Shown piece by piece: positions 5,468 to 13,188 of a stretch of 16,474 bases of DNA (position 1 is the first letter of the stretch; each line of letters opens with the position of its first letter). Origin of the DNA: an uncultured Acetatifactor sp. (GTDB lineage: Bacteria > Bacillota > Clostridia > Lachnospirales > Lachnospiraceae); NCBI GenBank assembly GCA_910577185.1, contig CAJTLR010000080.1, positions 1-16,474 on the forward strand, read 5' to 3'. Under the pieces are notes generated by a model that was not told the origin of the DNA, did not search any database, and saw only the letters and a list, made by a program, of their open reading frames with translations. The translations under genes and the position numbers were made by a program.

Positions 5468-6347
5468 TGTGAACAAGGCAGAAGAGGCGGCAAGGTATAA
5501 TGTTAATGAGCGGAGTATACAGCGTGACATTGACCACATTAGAAATTATCTGGATAATGATTCAGAACGCACGGGCGTTGTCAATTCAATCGTATATGAC
5601 AGGATGGCGAAGGGATACCGTTTGGAGGAACCTTACAAGATATGTTTGAAGAACAGCGAAGTGTTGGCTTTATGCAAGATCCTTCTTGACAGCAGGGCGT
5701 TCACGAAAGATCAAATGGCAGGGATGCTTGACAAACTTGTTACTTGTTGCATTCCGAAGGCAAACCAGAAGCGTATAAGAGATCTGATCAGTAACGAAGA
5801 GTTCCACTATGTCGAGCCGAGGCATAAGACAAAGTTCATTGATCAGATGTGGGACTTGGGACAGGCTATCCAGGAGAGCAGGTATATCGAAATTGATTAT
5901 TATAGGCTTAAGGATAAAGAAACTGTTCACCGCAAGGTAAAGCCGGTTGCAATTATGTTTTCAGAATATTATTTCTATCTGACAGCTTTTATCGATGATC
6001 AGGAGGTACGAAAAGGCTTTGATGTGCTGAATGATTCTTTCCCGACAATTTATCGAATTGACCGCATCAGATCGATGAAGGTATCGGAGGAAAGGTTCCA
6101 CATTCCGTATAACAGTCGGTTTGAAGAAGGTGAGTTTAGAAAACGTGTTCAATTCATGTATGGCGGGAAACTGCGGAAGGTCACTTTCAAGTATTCCGGA
6201 TTAGATATAGATGCGGTATTAGACAGATTGCCCACTGCTAAAATAATAGATGAGAATAATGGTGTTCACACTATTACTGCGGAAGTTTTTGGTAAAGGCA
6301 TTGAAATGTGGCTTAGAAGTCAGGGTAACGATGTAGAGGTTTTATAG
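5394..6347 (+). CDS. WYL-domain transcriptional regulator
   Basis: A 317-aa regulator. The N-terminal 75 residues are a DeoR-like winged helix (VLQIYTKLSEGYVV, then NERSIQRDIDHIRNYL as recognition region). A central segment includes NSEVLALCKILLDSRAFTK. The WYL ligand-sensing domain follows at roughly residues 150-240 (IEIDYYRLKDKETVHRKVKP, FSEYYFYLTAFIDD, and the TIYRIDRIRSMKV block). The end has a WCX-like part with GKGIEMWLRSQG. WYL regulators often head anti-phage and other conflict loci and respond to nucleic acid or nucleotide signals. The ATG at 5394 has GGGAGG four to five bases upstream; the ATG at 5382 precedes that site and is not favoured. It heads the island, 72 bases before the Sel1 gene, with no terminator between, and probably controls it. 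Confidence 0.9.
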   Translation: MREDMKGDQIVRVLQIYTKLSEGYVVNKAEEAARYNVNERSIQRDIDHIRNYLDNDSERTGVVNSIVYDRMAKGYRLEEPYKICLKNSEVLALCKILLDSRAFTKDQMAGMLDKLVTCCIPKANQKRIRDLISNEEFHYVEPRHKTKFIDQMWDLGQAIQESRYIEIDYYRLKDKETVHRKVKPVAIMFSEYYFYLTAFIDDQEVRKGFDVLNDSFPTIYRIDRIRSMKVSEERFHIPYNSRFEEGEFRKRVQFMYGGKLRKVTFKYSGLDIDAVLDRLPTAKIIDENNGVHTITAEVFGKGIEMWLRSQGNDVEVL

Positions 6348-6419
6348 GCAGCCCATTTTCGAATAAAGATTTTGCCAGAAGTAATCTGATTGTACAAGAC
6401 ATTGATAAGGAGGCCGGTT

Positions 6420-8654
6420 ATGAAGACTGTTACGGTAATGTATATGAAAGGCTCTGATTTTACGCATCTTTTTATCAGCATCGATGGGAAAAAATTTAAT
6501 GAAGATAAGACAGATTTTATTGCAGATCTTCCCATACGCAGTTGGTTCAGGCCGTCGGATGACGATTCTTTTGAATGGGTGGGTTTTGTGGAGGAGATAG
6601 AAAAAGCCACAAACACCGGGATTGATAATCTGTCCTTTGAATTCAAGGGAGATAAAAACGACGAAGCTATTTTTATGGAGGAATTAAGCAAAAGCGGCGT
6701 ACAGCATGATTCCGGTGCAGCAAAGGTTTCTTTTCAGGGCGATAGTGAAGAAGAGCGGGGGAATCGCCGGGAACAAATCCTGGAGCAGGCATATGATGAC
6801 TTGGATAAAAAAAATTATACTGCTGCATTTCGCGGCTTTCAAAAGGTTTCTGGGAAATCGATGGAAGCTAAATTTGAGATGGCACAGTTATATCTTTTCG
6901 GAAAGGGAGTGGAAGAGAATGATGCACAGGCAGTTGAATTGTTCCTGGAGTGCGAAAAAGACGGTTTTTTAGAAGCGAGCAGCAGGCTGGCTCAATGTCA
7001 TTATTATGGATGGGGATTGGAAGGAGACGACAAAGAAGCATATGAATATGCATTAAAAGGATGTGATGCTCCGGAGGCATATGGATATGAAGCGCATTAT
7101 ATTGCCGGACGGTGTCTGCTTTATGGCCAGGGAGTGGAAAGAAATCTGGATAAGGCTATAAAACACTTAAAAATATGTGTTGACGCTGAGTACGACGGAT
7201 ATAAGGAATTTGGATTTGCATATGAAAAAAAGGGAGACTACACAAGTGCATTTAAAGTTTACGAAGCTGGTTCCAGAGTGGATCCCGATTGTTATTATTA
7301 TCTTGCCAGATGCTATGAAGAAGGAAAAGGTGTGCCGCAGGATGATTATAAAGCTTTTGAAAATATGAAGAAGGTTCCGGACACAGATGTCGGTGGACAG
7401 GCAGCGCTGGCCTGGTATTACCTGAAAGGAACGGGGACACAGCAGGATATAGAGAAAGCTGCGGAAATCTGTCGTTCATTGTCAGGGGAATATCCGGAAG
7501 AACCAGATTTACTTGGTGCGGTTGCAATGACTTATATGGTGAAATATGAGTTTGAAAAGGCAGCAGAGTATTTCAAAAGAGCGATTGAGGTGGGGGCAGA
7601 AGAGTGTAAAACAGAGTTGGGATATTGCTATCTTAAATCAGGTAAGTATAAGATGGCAGAGGCTGTCCTAAATTCTGCATTAAATGATCTGCCTGACAGT
7701 GGAGAACTTTATGACTATTTAGGAGATTGTTATTATAAAAATGACAGCCCCTTGAAAGATAATATAAAAGCAGTAAGATATTATGAAAAGAGCGTTTCGC
7801 TTGGTAATGTGGATTCTATGTATTCCCTGGCAGGGTATTATTCTGACAACAATGATTTTGATAAAGCTGCTGAGTATTATGAAATGGCCGCTCAAAACGG
7901 TCACTTAGGAGCTAAGGCGCTAATGGGAGCTGCGGAATACGATGATGGTAGTATATTCAAGGCTGTAAAATTATTGGAGGAGCCGGCACAGAAGGGGTAT
8001 ACTTATGCACAGTATTATCTTGGTAAGTGCTATCTAAAGGATGAGTATTCCGGCCATGACTATAATCAGGGAATTTATTGGCTTTCATGTGCCGCAGAAG
8101 GAGGAAGTGGGCAGGCGTGCTTTTATCTTTCGTATATTTATGGGAAAGAAGAATTTAGGGATGATGAAAAAAGTTATGAATATGATGTGAAAGGATATGA
8201 ACTGGGGGATGAGGATTGTACCTATTGGTTAGCATATCGTCATTTATATGTTGAAAAATATATTGACGAAACAAAGGGAATAGAGTTGTTGAGAGGACTT
8301 ATTAGAAATGGGGTGGCCAGAGCGAAGTATACGCTGGCAGAATTTTATTATGGGCGGTATAGATTGTCTGTTAGAAAGATAGGTTTTTTTGACTCAGAAG
8401 ATGAATCGGCAATTGAAGCGGCGGCAAGGATTATTCCATATGTCAATTTTGTAGGTATTCCGGTAGTACAAGGGAAAAAAATACTCCGACAGAAAAGTGA
8501 TGAAAAAAGATTTACTGCGGAAGATTTTGCAAACATCAGGGAAATGGTGACATTATACAAACAACTACTTAACAACCCGGGAGATTTGGAAAGCTCTAAA
8601 ATAAAAATTGTGAAGTCTCGTTTGAAAAGTATCAAGGATAAATATAGGAGATAA
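6420..8654 (+). CDS. Sel1/TPR-repeat protein with unrecognised N-terminal domain
   Basis: A 744-aa protein. Residues 1 to about 95 form an alpha/beta domain I do not recognise (TVTVMYMKGSDFTHLFISID, a WFRPSDDDSFEWVGF block, DNLSFEFKGDKND). About residues 145-645 are Sel1-like/TPR repeats of 34-38 residues, with signatures such as AQLYLFGKGVEEN, AGRCLLYGQGVERN, LARCYEEGKGVPQDD and LGKCYLKDEYSGHDYNQG. The C-terminal 90 residues are basic and helical. There is no signal peptide or membrane segment, so it looks cytoplasmic. Such repeat proteins bind partners and hold complexes together. AAGGAGG at 6407-6413 sets the start at 6420. Only three bases separate its stop from the ATPase start, so the two are translationally coupled and likely work together. 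Confidence 0.85.
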   Translation: MKTVTVMYMKGSDFTHLFISIDGKKFNEDKTDFIADLPIRSWFRPSDDDSFEWVGFVEEIEKATNTGIDNLSFEFKGDKNDEAIFMEELSKSGVQHDSGAAKVSFQGDSEEERGNRREQILEQAYDDLDKKNYTAAFRGFQKVSGKSMEAKFEMAQLYLFGKGVEENDAQAVELFLECEKDGFLEASSRLAQCHYYGWGLEGDDKEAYEYALKGCDAPEAYGYEAHYIAGRCLLYGQGVERNLDKAIKHLKICVDAEYDGYKEFGFAYEKKGDYTSAFKVYEAGSRVDPDCYYYLARCYEEGKGVPQDDYKAFENMKKVPDTDVGGQAALAWYYLKGTGTQQDIEKAAEICRSLSGEYPEEPDLLGAVAMTYMVKYEFEKAAEYFKRAIEVGAEECKTELGYCYLKSGKYKMAEAVLNSALNDLPDSGELYDYLGDCYYKNDSPLKDNIKAVRYYEKSVSLGNVDSMYSLAGYYSDNNDFDKAAEYYEMAAQNGHLGAKALMGAAEYDDGSIFKAVKLLEEPAQKGYTYAQYYLGKCYLKDEYSGHDYNQGIYWLSCAAEGGSGQACFYLSYIYGKEEFRDDEKSYEYDVKGYELGDEDCTYWLAYRHLYVEKYIDETKGIELLRGLIRNGVARAKYTLAEFYYGRYRLSVRKIGFFDSEDESAIEAAARIIPYVNFVGIPVVQGKKILRQKSDEKRFTAEDFANIREMVTLYKQLLNNPGDLESSKIKIVKSRLKSIKDKYRR

Positions 8655-8657
8655 AAT

Positions 8658-11600
8658 ATGGCCGATGAGATGAAAAAAACAGATCAGAGCGAGATTCTTG
8701 ATGCCCGCGATTATGCGGAGCTTGATTTTGCATTAGAGAGCATACGGGAAAACATTTACAAAAATTATTACAGTGAATTAGATACCTATAGCATTATGAA
8801 TCCGACGGAATCTCTCGAGAGGAACGATGTGGTAAAAAATTCCCGCATCTTTAAGATTAAACAAATTGAGGTGGAAAAAGAAGCCGATATAAACGATCGA
8901 ATGTCCACTGTATTTTCGACTGCCACTTCCCTGGGCAATAGTCTTGCTGTAATTGTCGAATCCAGGGCAACGGGTATAATAAATTTTTATATGGGTATTG
9001 TGAATGCGCCGGACAGAGATCTGGAATTGTGTGGGCGGCTGTTACTGAATACATTTACAGCCTATTTTCCCGGATCTAAATTAGAGGAAGTGGACGGAGA
9101 ACAGTTTCAGGCTATAATAGACAATACCTTTTTCAAGAATCGGAAAAGAACTATTTCCACTGTTTCCGGACTGTCTGTTACGAGAAATGATAAGGATGAA
9201 GTAAAGGGACACGCTATGGACAGATTTCTTTCTACAATGCGAAAGAAGGTATATACGGCAGTTTTTATTATTGATCCTGTTTCGCGCGCAGACAGCGACG
9301 CGCTTTTGGAGGGATATCAAAATATCTTTTCCACATTATCTCCTTTTGCGCGCAGTGTATGGAGTTACAATGAATCCAGCGGAAATTCGGTGCTTTCCAG
9401 TGTAACCAAAGGAATATCTGCCAGCGTTACGGAAAGTCTCGGAAAAACAAAAGGATATGCGCTGGCTCATACGGATAATACATTTGAATCTGTTGCTGCG
9501 GGAATCAATGTGCAGCTGGGAAAGCAGAGCGGAACCAGTCATCAGGAAAGCCATGCTGACGGTGGCTCCGAATCAACATCGACTTCCATACCCATACCAA
9601 TGGGAGCTATTATTAAGCTTGTGATCAATGCCGCGTGTGTCGGAAGTATCATATTTACCGAGGGCGCATCTATTCCTCTTGCCACGGCAATTATGTCCGG
9701 AGTAAACGGAGTGCCCTTAAAAAGCCGTACTGAGGGACAGTCAAGCTCCTGGCAGGATTCCGTTATAGATGGCATTTCCAAGTCAGTTTCCGGTTCAGTC
9801 GGAGGAAACCTTTCCAGGGCCAGGGGATCCGGTTATGCGGATACATACTCTGAAAACTATGGACTGAATGAAATCGTGGGGCAAAGTAAGGGAGAAAGTG
9901 AACAGAAATCCCAGGGAACGCAAAAGACAGAAAACGCGGGTAAAAACCTACAGATAGAATACACAAATCGTGAAATCGTTGACCTGCTGAGTATGCTGGA
10001 GAAACAAATCTCCCGTATCAATGAGTGTCGGGATTACGGATTGTTTAATGTGGGAGCTTACTTTATTTCGCCCCTTGAGGAAAACAGTATTCTGGCGGCG
10101 AATGTATATAAGAGCGTAAAGCAGGGAAAAGATTCTTCCAATGAAAATATTGCGGTAAATACATGGTCAGAAAGGAATGCTCCACACCATGTATCCATGA
10201 TGAAAAAGTATCTCAGCAATATGGTGCAGCCGGTTTTTTTCAAGCAGTTTCGTATGGAAACAGATAAAACAAATGAGATTCATGTACAGCTTTTACCCGT
10301 GTCTGCCGGATCTGTGATGAGCGGGAAAGAGGTGTCTCTGTTTGTTGACGCTCCAAGAAATTCGGTGAACGGATTGGTGGTCAACGAACATGTGGAATTT
10401 GGACATAATATTTCTGTCGGAAAAGAGGGAGTCGGTATCGGTAAAATAATAGAGTATGGGACCCCTGCGCAAAAGCTTTTCCTTGATATGGACAAGCTGA
10501 CCATGCATACCTTTGTTTCCGGCAGTACAGGAAGCGGAAAATCAAATACTATCTATAAATTGCTGACTGAACTGGGGGCTGAGAGGGAGGAATTTCATTT
10601 TCTTGTCATAGAACCGGCAAAAGGAGAGTATAAGGAGATTCTTGGACAAAGGGAGGATGTCGTTACCTATGGTACGAATCCAAACATTAAGGATTCTCTG
10701 ATGCTGTCCATCAATCCCTTTTGTTTTCCGGCAGAGACGATCCATGTTCTGGAACATATGGACCGCCTGGTTGAAATCTTTAATGTTTGCTGGCCGATGT
10801 ACGCGGCAATGCCGGCCATCTTAAAAGAAGCGATAGAGCGTGCTTATATATATGCCGGATGGGATTTGGAGAATTCTGTAAACAAGTATGACAGCGAATT
10901 ATTTCCCACATTTGAGGATGTTCTGCGTGAAATAAAAAATGTGATTCACGCAAGCGCATATTCCGATGACAATAAGGGGGATTATACAGGGGCTCTGGTT
11001 ACAAGACTGAAATCCCTGACCAACGGCATAAACGGTCAGATTTTTAAAGCGAATGCAATTCCGGATACACAGTTATTTGATGAAAATGTTATCATAGACT
11101 TGAGCAGAATTGGATCCGGTGAAACCAAAGCTTTCATTATGGGATTAATTACTTTAAAGTTACAGGAATACCGTATGGATGCCGGCGAGAGAAATTCCAG
11201 ATTAAAGCACATTACAGTACTTGAGGAGGCGCATCATTTATTAAGGCAGACTTCGGTAGAGCAGACTTCGGAAGGATCAAATTTAAGAGGAAAATCTGTG
11301 GAGATGATTGCAAATGCAATTGCAGAAATGAGAACCTATGGTGAGGGGTTTATCATTGTTGATCAGGCGCCGGGATTGCTGGATATGTCGGTTATTCGCA
11401 ATACCGGCACAAAGATCATATTGAGGCTTCCTGATTATTCGGATCGGGAATTGGCAGGCAAATCAGCCGGACTTTCAGAAAATCAGATAGCAGAACTGGC
11501 GCAACTTGAGAAAGGTGTTGCCGCCATATCGCAAAGTGACTGGCTTGAACCGGTTCTGTGCAGGATTGATGAATATAAGATTCAGGGAGAGACTGTTCAC

Positions 11601-12071
11601 GGTCAGAAAAGAGACAATAAAAAGCACAAAGGAACAGATATTGATGAGATTTCAGATTCTTTGCTTAACTGTATCATGACGAAAGAAATATACAGAAAAG
11701 GTGACAGAGTAGATGCCCGGAAATTAAAGGATACGATTCTGAAATCAAAACTGAATACGGCTGTAAAGTGTGATTTTGTCAATTACATAAATGCAGAGAA
11801 AGAAAGTGCCGTAAAATCCCTGAGGACCCTGATCTATGATTTCCTGAATGCGGATAAAGCGGTGGATGAGTCAAGAGGATGCAGTGATCTCTCCATGTGG
11901 GTTCACTCGGTTGCAGATAAACTGTCACCAGATATTACAGGCTACTCAAGGAGACAGATTGACCTTGTTATGGCATTGCTTGTATATGAACTGACATTGA
12001 GAAATCCGGAGTATAATGATCTGTTCTGCCGTTTTGCTGAAATATATAAAAAGGAAGGAGGGGTGTTTTAA
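8658..12071 (+). CDS. HerA/FtsK-like P-loop ATPase with Ser/Gly-rich insert
   Basis: A 1137-aa ATP-binding protein. Residues 1 to about 235 form an alpha/beta N-terminal domain. Residues about 235-430 are Ser/Gly/Gln-rich, low in complexity, and enclose a hydrophobic stretch (316-346). A beta-rich segment with GLVVNEHVEFGHNISVGK near 570-590 resembles the HAS-barrel region of HerA. The motor domain has Walker A GSTGSGKSNT (622-631), Walker B ITVLEEAHHLL (about 852-862, Glu856/Glu857), and the HerA/VirB4-type sensor FIIVDQAPGLL with Gln903, then IRNTGTKIILRLPDYSDREL. The C-terminal 150 residues are helical. HerA/FtsK ATPases form hexameric rings that move DNA or protein. ATG 8658 follows GGAGAT. 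It sits between the Sel1 protein and the HNH/SUKH pair. It is not a classic VirB4, FtsK or EssC by length or domain order; substrate unknown. Confidence 0.85.
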   Translation: MADEMKKTDQSEILDARDYAELDFALESIRENIYKNYYSELDTYSIMNPTESLERNDVVKNSRIFKIKQIEVEKEADINDRMSTVFSTATSLGNSLAVIVESRATGIINFYMGIVNAPDRDLELCGRLLLNTFTAYFPGSKLEEVDGEQFQAIIDNTFFKNRKRTISTVSGLSVTRNDKDEVKGHAMDRFLSTMRKKVYTAVFIIDPVSRADSDALLEGYQNIFSTLSPFARSVWSYNESSGNSVLSSVTKGISASVTESLGKTKGYALAHTDNTFESVAAGINVQLGKQSGTSHQESHADGGSESTSTSIPIPMGAIIKLVINAACVGSIIFTEGASIPLATAIMSGVNGVPLKSRTEGQSSSWQDSVIDGISKSVSGSVGGNLSRARGSGYADTYSENYGLNEIVGQSKGESEQKSQGTQKTENAGKNLQIEYTNREIVDLLSMLEKQISRINECRDYGLFNVGAYFISPLEENSILAANVYKSVKQGKDSSNENIAVNTWSERNAPHHVSMMKKYLSNMVQPVFFKQFRMETDKTNEIHVQLLPVSAGSVMSGKEVSLFVDAPRNSVNGLVVNEHVEFGHNISVGKEGVGIGKIIEYGTPAQKLFLDMDKLTMHTFVSGSTGSGKSNTIYKLLTELGAEREEFHFLVIEPAKGEYKEILGQREDVVTYGTNPNIKDSLMLSINPFCFPAETIHVLEHMDRLVEIFNVCWPMYAAMPAILKEAIERAYIYAGWDLENSVNKYDSELFPTFEDVLREIKNVIHASAYSDDNKGDYTGALVTRLKSLTNGINGQIFKANAIPDTQLFDENVIIDLSRIGSGETKAFIMGLITLKLQEYRMDAGERNSRLKHITVLEEAHHLLRQTSVEQTSEGSNLRGKSVEMIANAIAEMRTYGEGFIIVDQAPGLLDMSVIRNTGTKIILRLPDYSDRELAGKSAGLSENQIAELAQLEKGVAAISQSDWLEPVLCRIDEYKIQGETVHGQKRDNKKHKGTDIDEISDSLLNCIMTKEIYRKGDRVDARKLKDTILKSKLNTAVKCDFVNYINAEKESAVKSLRTLIYDFLNADKAVDESRGCSDLSMWVHSVADKLSPDITGYSRRQIDLVMALLVYELTLRNPEYNDLFCRFAEIYKKEGGVF

Positions 12072-12670
12072 TGGGTGAGATTTCAAGTGGTCAGGAAATT
12101 GCCGAGATGAAAAATCCTGAATCTGACGGGTTCAAGGAAATTAAACCGGAGGGAAATATATTACCGGAGGATGCGAGAAGTCTTTTTGACAGCCTTTTCG
12201 AAGAACTTGGTGAAATGGAGACCGGGGAGATGGATAATCCTGAAGAAGATTTGGAAAAGGTATTGCAGGATTATTTCAGAGACTTAAAGGAGAAATCAGA
12301 ATGTCCTGATACCATTCCGGACAAGCCGTCCCAGGTATCTGATCTTAAGAAGAGAACACCGGAAGAGAATGCAAAGATGCGTGAGGAGTTCTCTGATAAT
12401 AAAGCGCGGCTTAAGCATGAGTGGGAGGAGATGAATGGAAGGCCTTGGCCTAAGTATGAGCATGATGTATATTCAGCGAATGATAAACTGATCCGGAAGG
12501 CGGGAAGCGATTATGATGCTCACCATATCCGGCCGCTGGGTATGGGGGGTATGAATGAGGCGGGCAACATTACACCACTTAATGCTGAGGTTCATTATGA
12601 TAAACAGGGAGTTCATGCAACGGATAGCCCGTACAGTAAACTTGATAGGATGTTAGGAGGAGTGGAGTGA
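12071..12670 (+). CDS. HNH-fold nuclease, probable toxin or effector
   Basis: A 199-aa protein. Residues 1 to about 110 are acidic and low in complexity (LFDSLFEELGEMETGEMDNP, EEDLEKVLQDYF), with no signal peptide, LXG or YD-repeat domain. The C-terminal 90 residues are an HNH/ENDO VII-type nuclease: RPWPKY, then DAHHIRPLGMGG with His151-His152, GNITPLNAEVH with Asn166 and His175, and GVH with His182. This ββα-metal arrangement matches nuclease domains of polymorphic toxins. The ATG overlaps the ATPase stop by one base (TAATG), with AAGGAGG just upstream, so it is translationally coupled. The SUKH gene follows with another one-base overlap. Likely a DNase effector handled by the ATPase/Sel1 proteins; a non-secreted defence nuclease is the alternative. 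Confidence 0.8.
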   Translation: MGEISSGQEIAEMKNPESDGFKEIKPEGNILPEDARSLFDSLFEELGEMETGEMDNPEEDLEKVLQDYFRDLKEKSECPDTIPDKPSQVSDLKKRTPEENAKMREEFSDNKARLKHEWEEMNGRPWPKYEHDVYSANDKLIRKAGSDYDAHHIRPLGMGGMNEAGNITPLNAEVHYDKQGVHATDSPYSKLDRMLGGVE

Positions 12671-13029
12671 TGACAGGAAAAGAATATTTAAGCAGTCTGG
12701 CAGGCGTTAAACCGGATAAGGAAAAGACGGACAGGGTTGCATCTATTTATACAGACCATCTCCCGGAAATTATTCTAAAGATCGTTTCAAATGCACAGGA
12801 GCCAGTTTTTCTTGATGACGACAGCAGGGTTCTTTCGTATGACGAGATTGTTGATGCAGAGAAGGATCTTCATGTTCCATTTAAGGAAAGAGGAATGATA
12901 CCGCTGGTGGACTGTGGGGAGAACGATTTTATCGTATATCATTTTGAGGATAGAATCTGGTCAAAATTTAATATTATTGAAGAAACTGTATTCAAGAAAA
13001 AGAACAGCCTTGAGGAACTTTTGAAATAG
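12670..13029 (+). CDS. SUKH (SMI1/KNR4)-like immunity protein
   Basis: A 119-aa protein with the look of the SUKH superfamily: an N-terminal helical part (KEYLSSLAGVKPDKEKTDRV, SIYTDHLPEIILKIVSN), then VLSYDEIVDAEKDLHV, the core GMIPLVDCGENDFIVYHFED with the conserved aspartate and glycine, and ending in a KKKNSLEELL helix. SUKH proteins commonly sit directly after HNH-type toxins and neutralise them by binding. The ATG at 12670 overlaps the nuclease stop by one base, and AGGAGG at 12655-12660 has ideal spacing; the in-frame GTG at 12667 is less likely. Cytoplasmic. The assignment rests on pattern and context, so it is strong but not proven. Confidence 0.75.
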   Translation: MTGKEYLSSLAGVKPDKEKTDRVASIYTDHLPEIILKIVSNAQEPVFLDDDSRVLSYDEIVDAEKDLHVPFKERGMIPLVDCGENDFIVYHFEDRIWSKFNIIEETVFKKKNSLEELLK

Positions 13030-13040
13030 CGGAGGAGTGA

Positions 13041-13115
13041 ATGGCGGCACATTTGAAATCTTTCGAAAATAATTTTTGGGTGAAATTTTTGGGAGAAAAT
13101 GTAATAATGGGGTGA
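13041..13115 (+). CDS. Possible 24-aa peptide after the immunity gene
   Basis: A 24-codon frame with ribosome site GGAGGAG at 13031-13037, close to ATG 13041, gives a peptide with a hydrophobic aromatic core (FENNFWVKFLGENVIM). A second short frame, GTG 13112 to stop 13165, reads TEELEAYWNANGTG and overlaps its end. The stretch also holds a ten-base direct repeat AATTTTTGGG at 13071-13080 and 13084-13093. It may be a leader peptide for the next gene or the worn remains of a second immunity gene; the good ribosome site is the only positive evidence. Confidence 0.25.
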   Translation: MAAHLKSFENNFWVKFLGENVIMG

Positions 13116-13188
13116 CAGAAGAGTTGGAAGCATACTGGAACGCAAATGGGACAGGGTTATTCTGACGATTAGAAGGAGGAATCAAAGA

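Noticed and set aside
8658..12071. ATPase as part of a conjugation (VirB4/TraG) or T7SS (EssC) system
   Set aside because: No relaxase, pilus, WXG100 or membrane-channel genes are nearby, there is only one P-loop motor domain, and the insert and domain order differ from EssC and VirB4.
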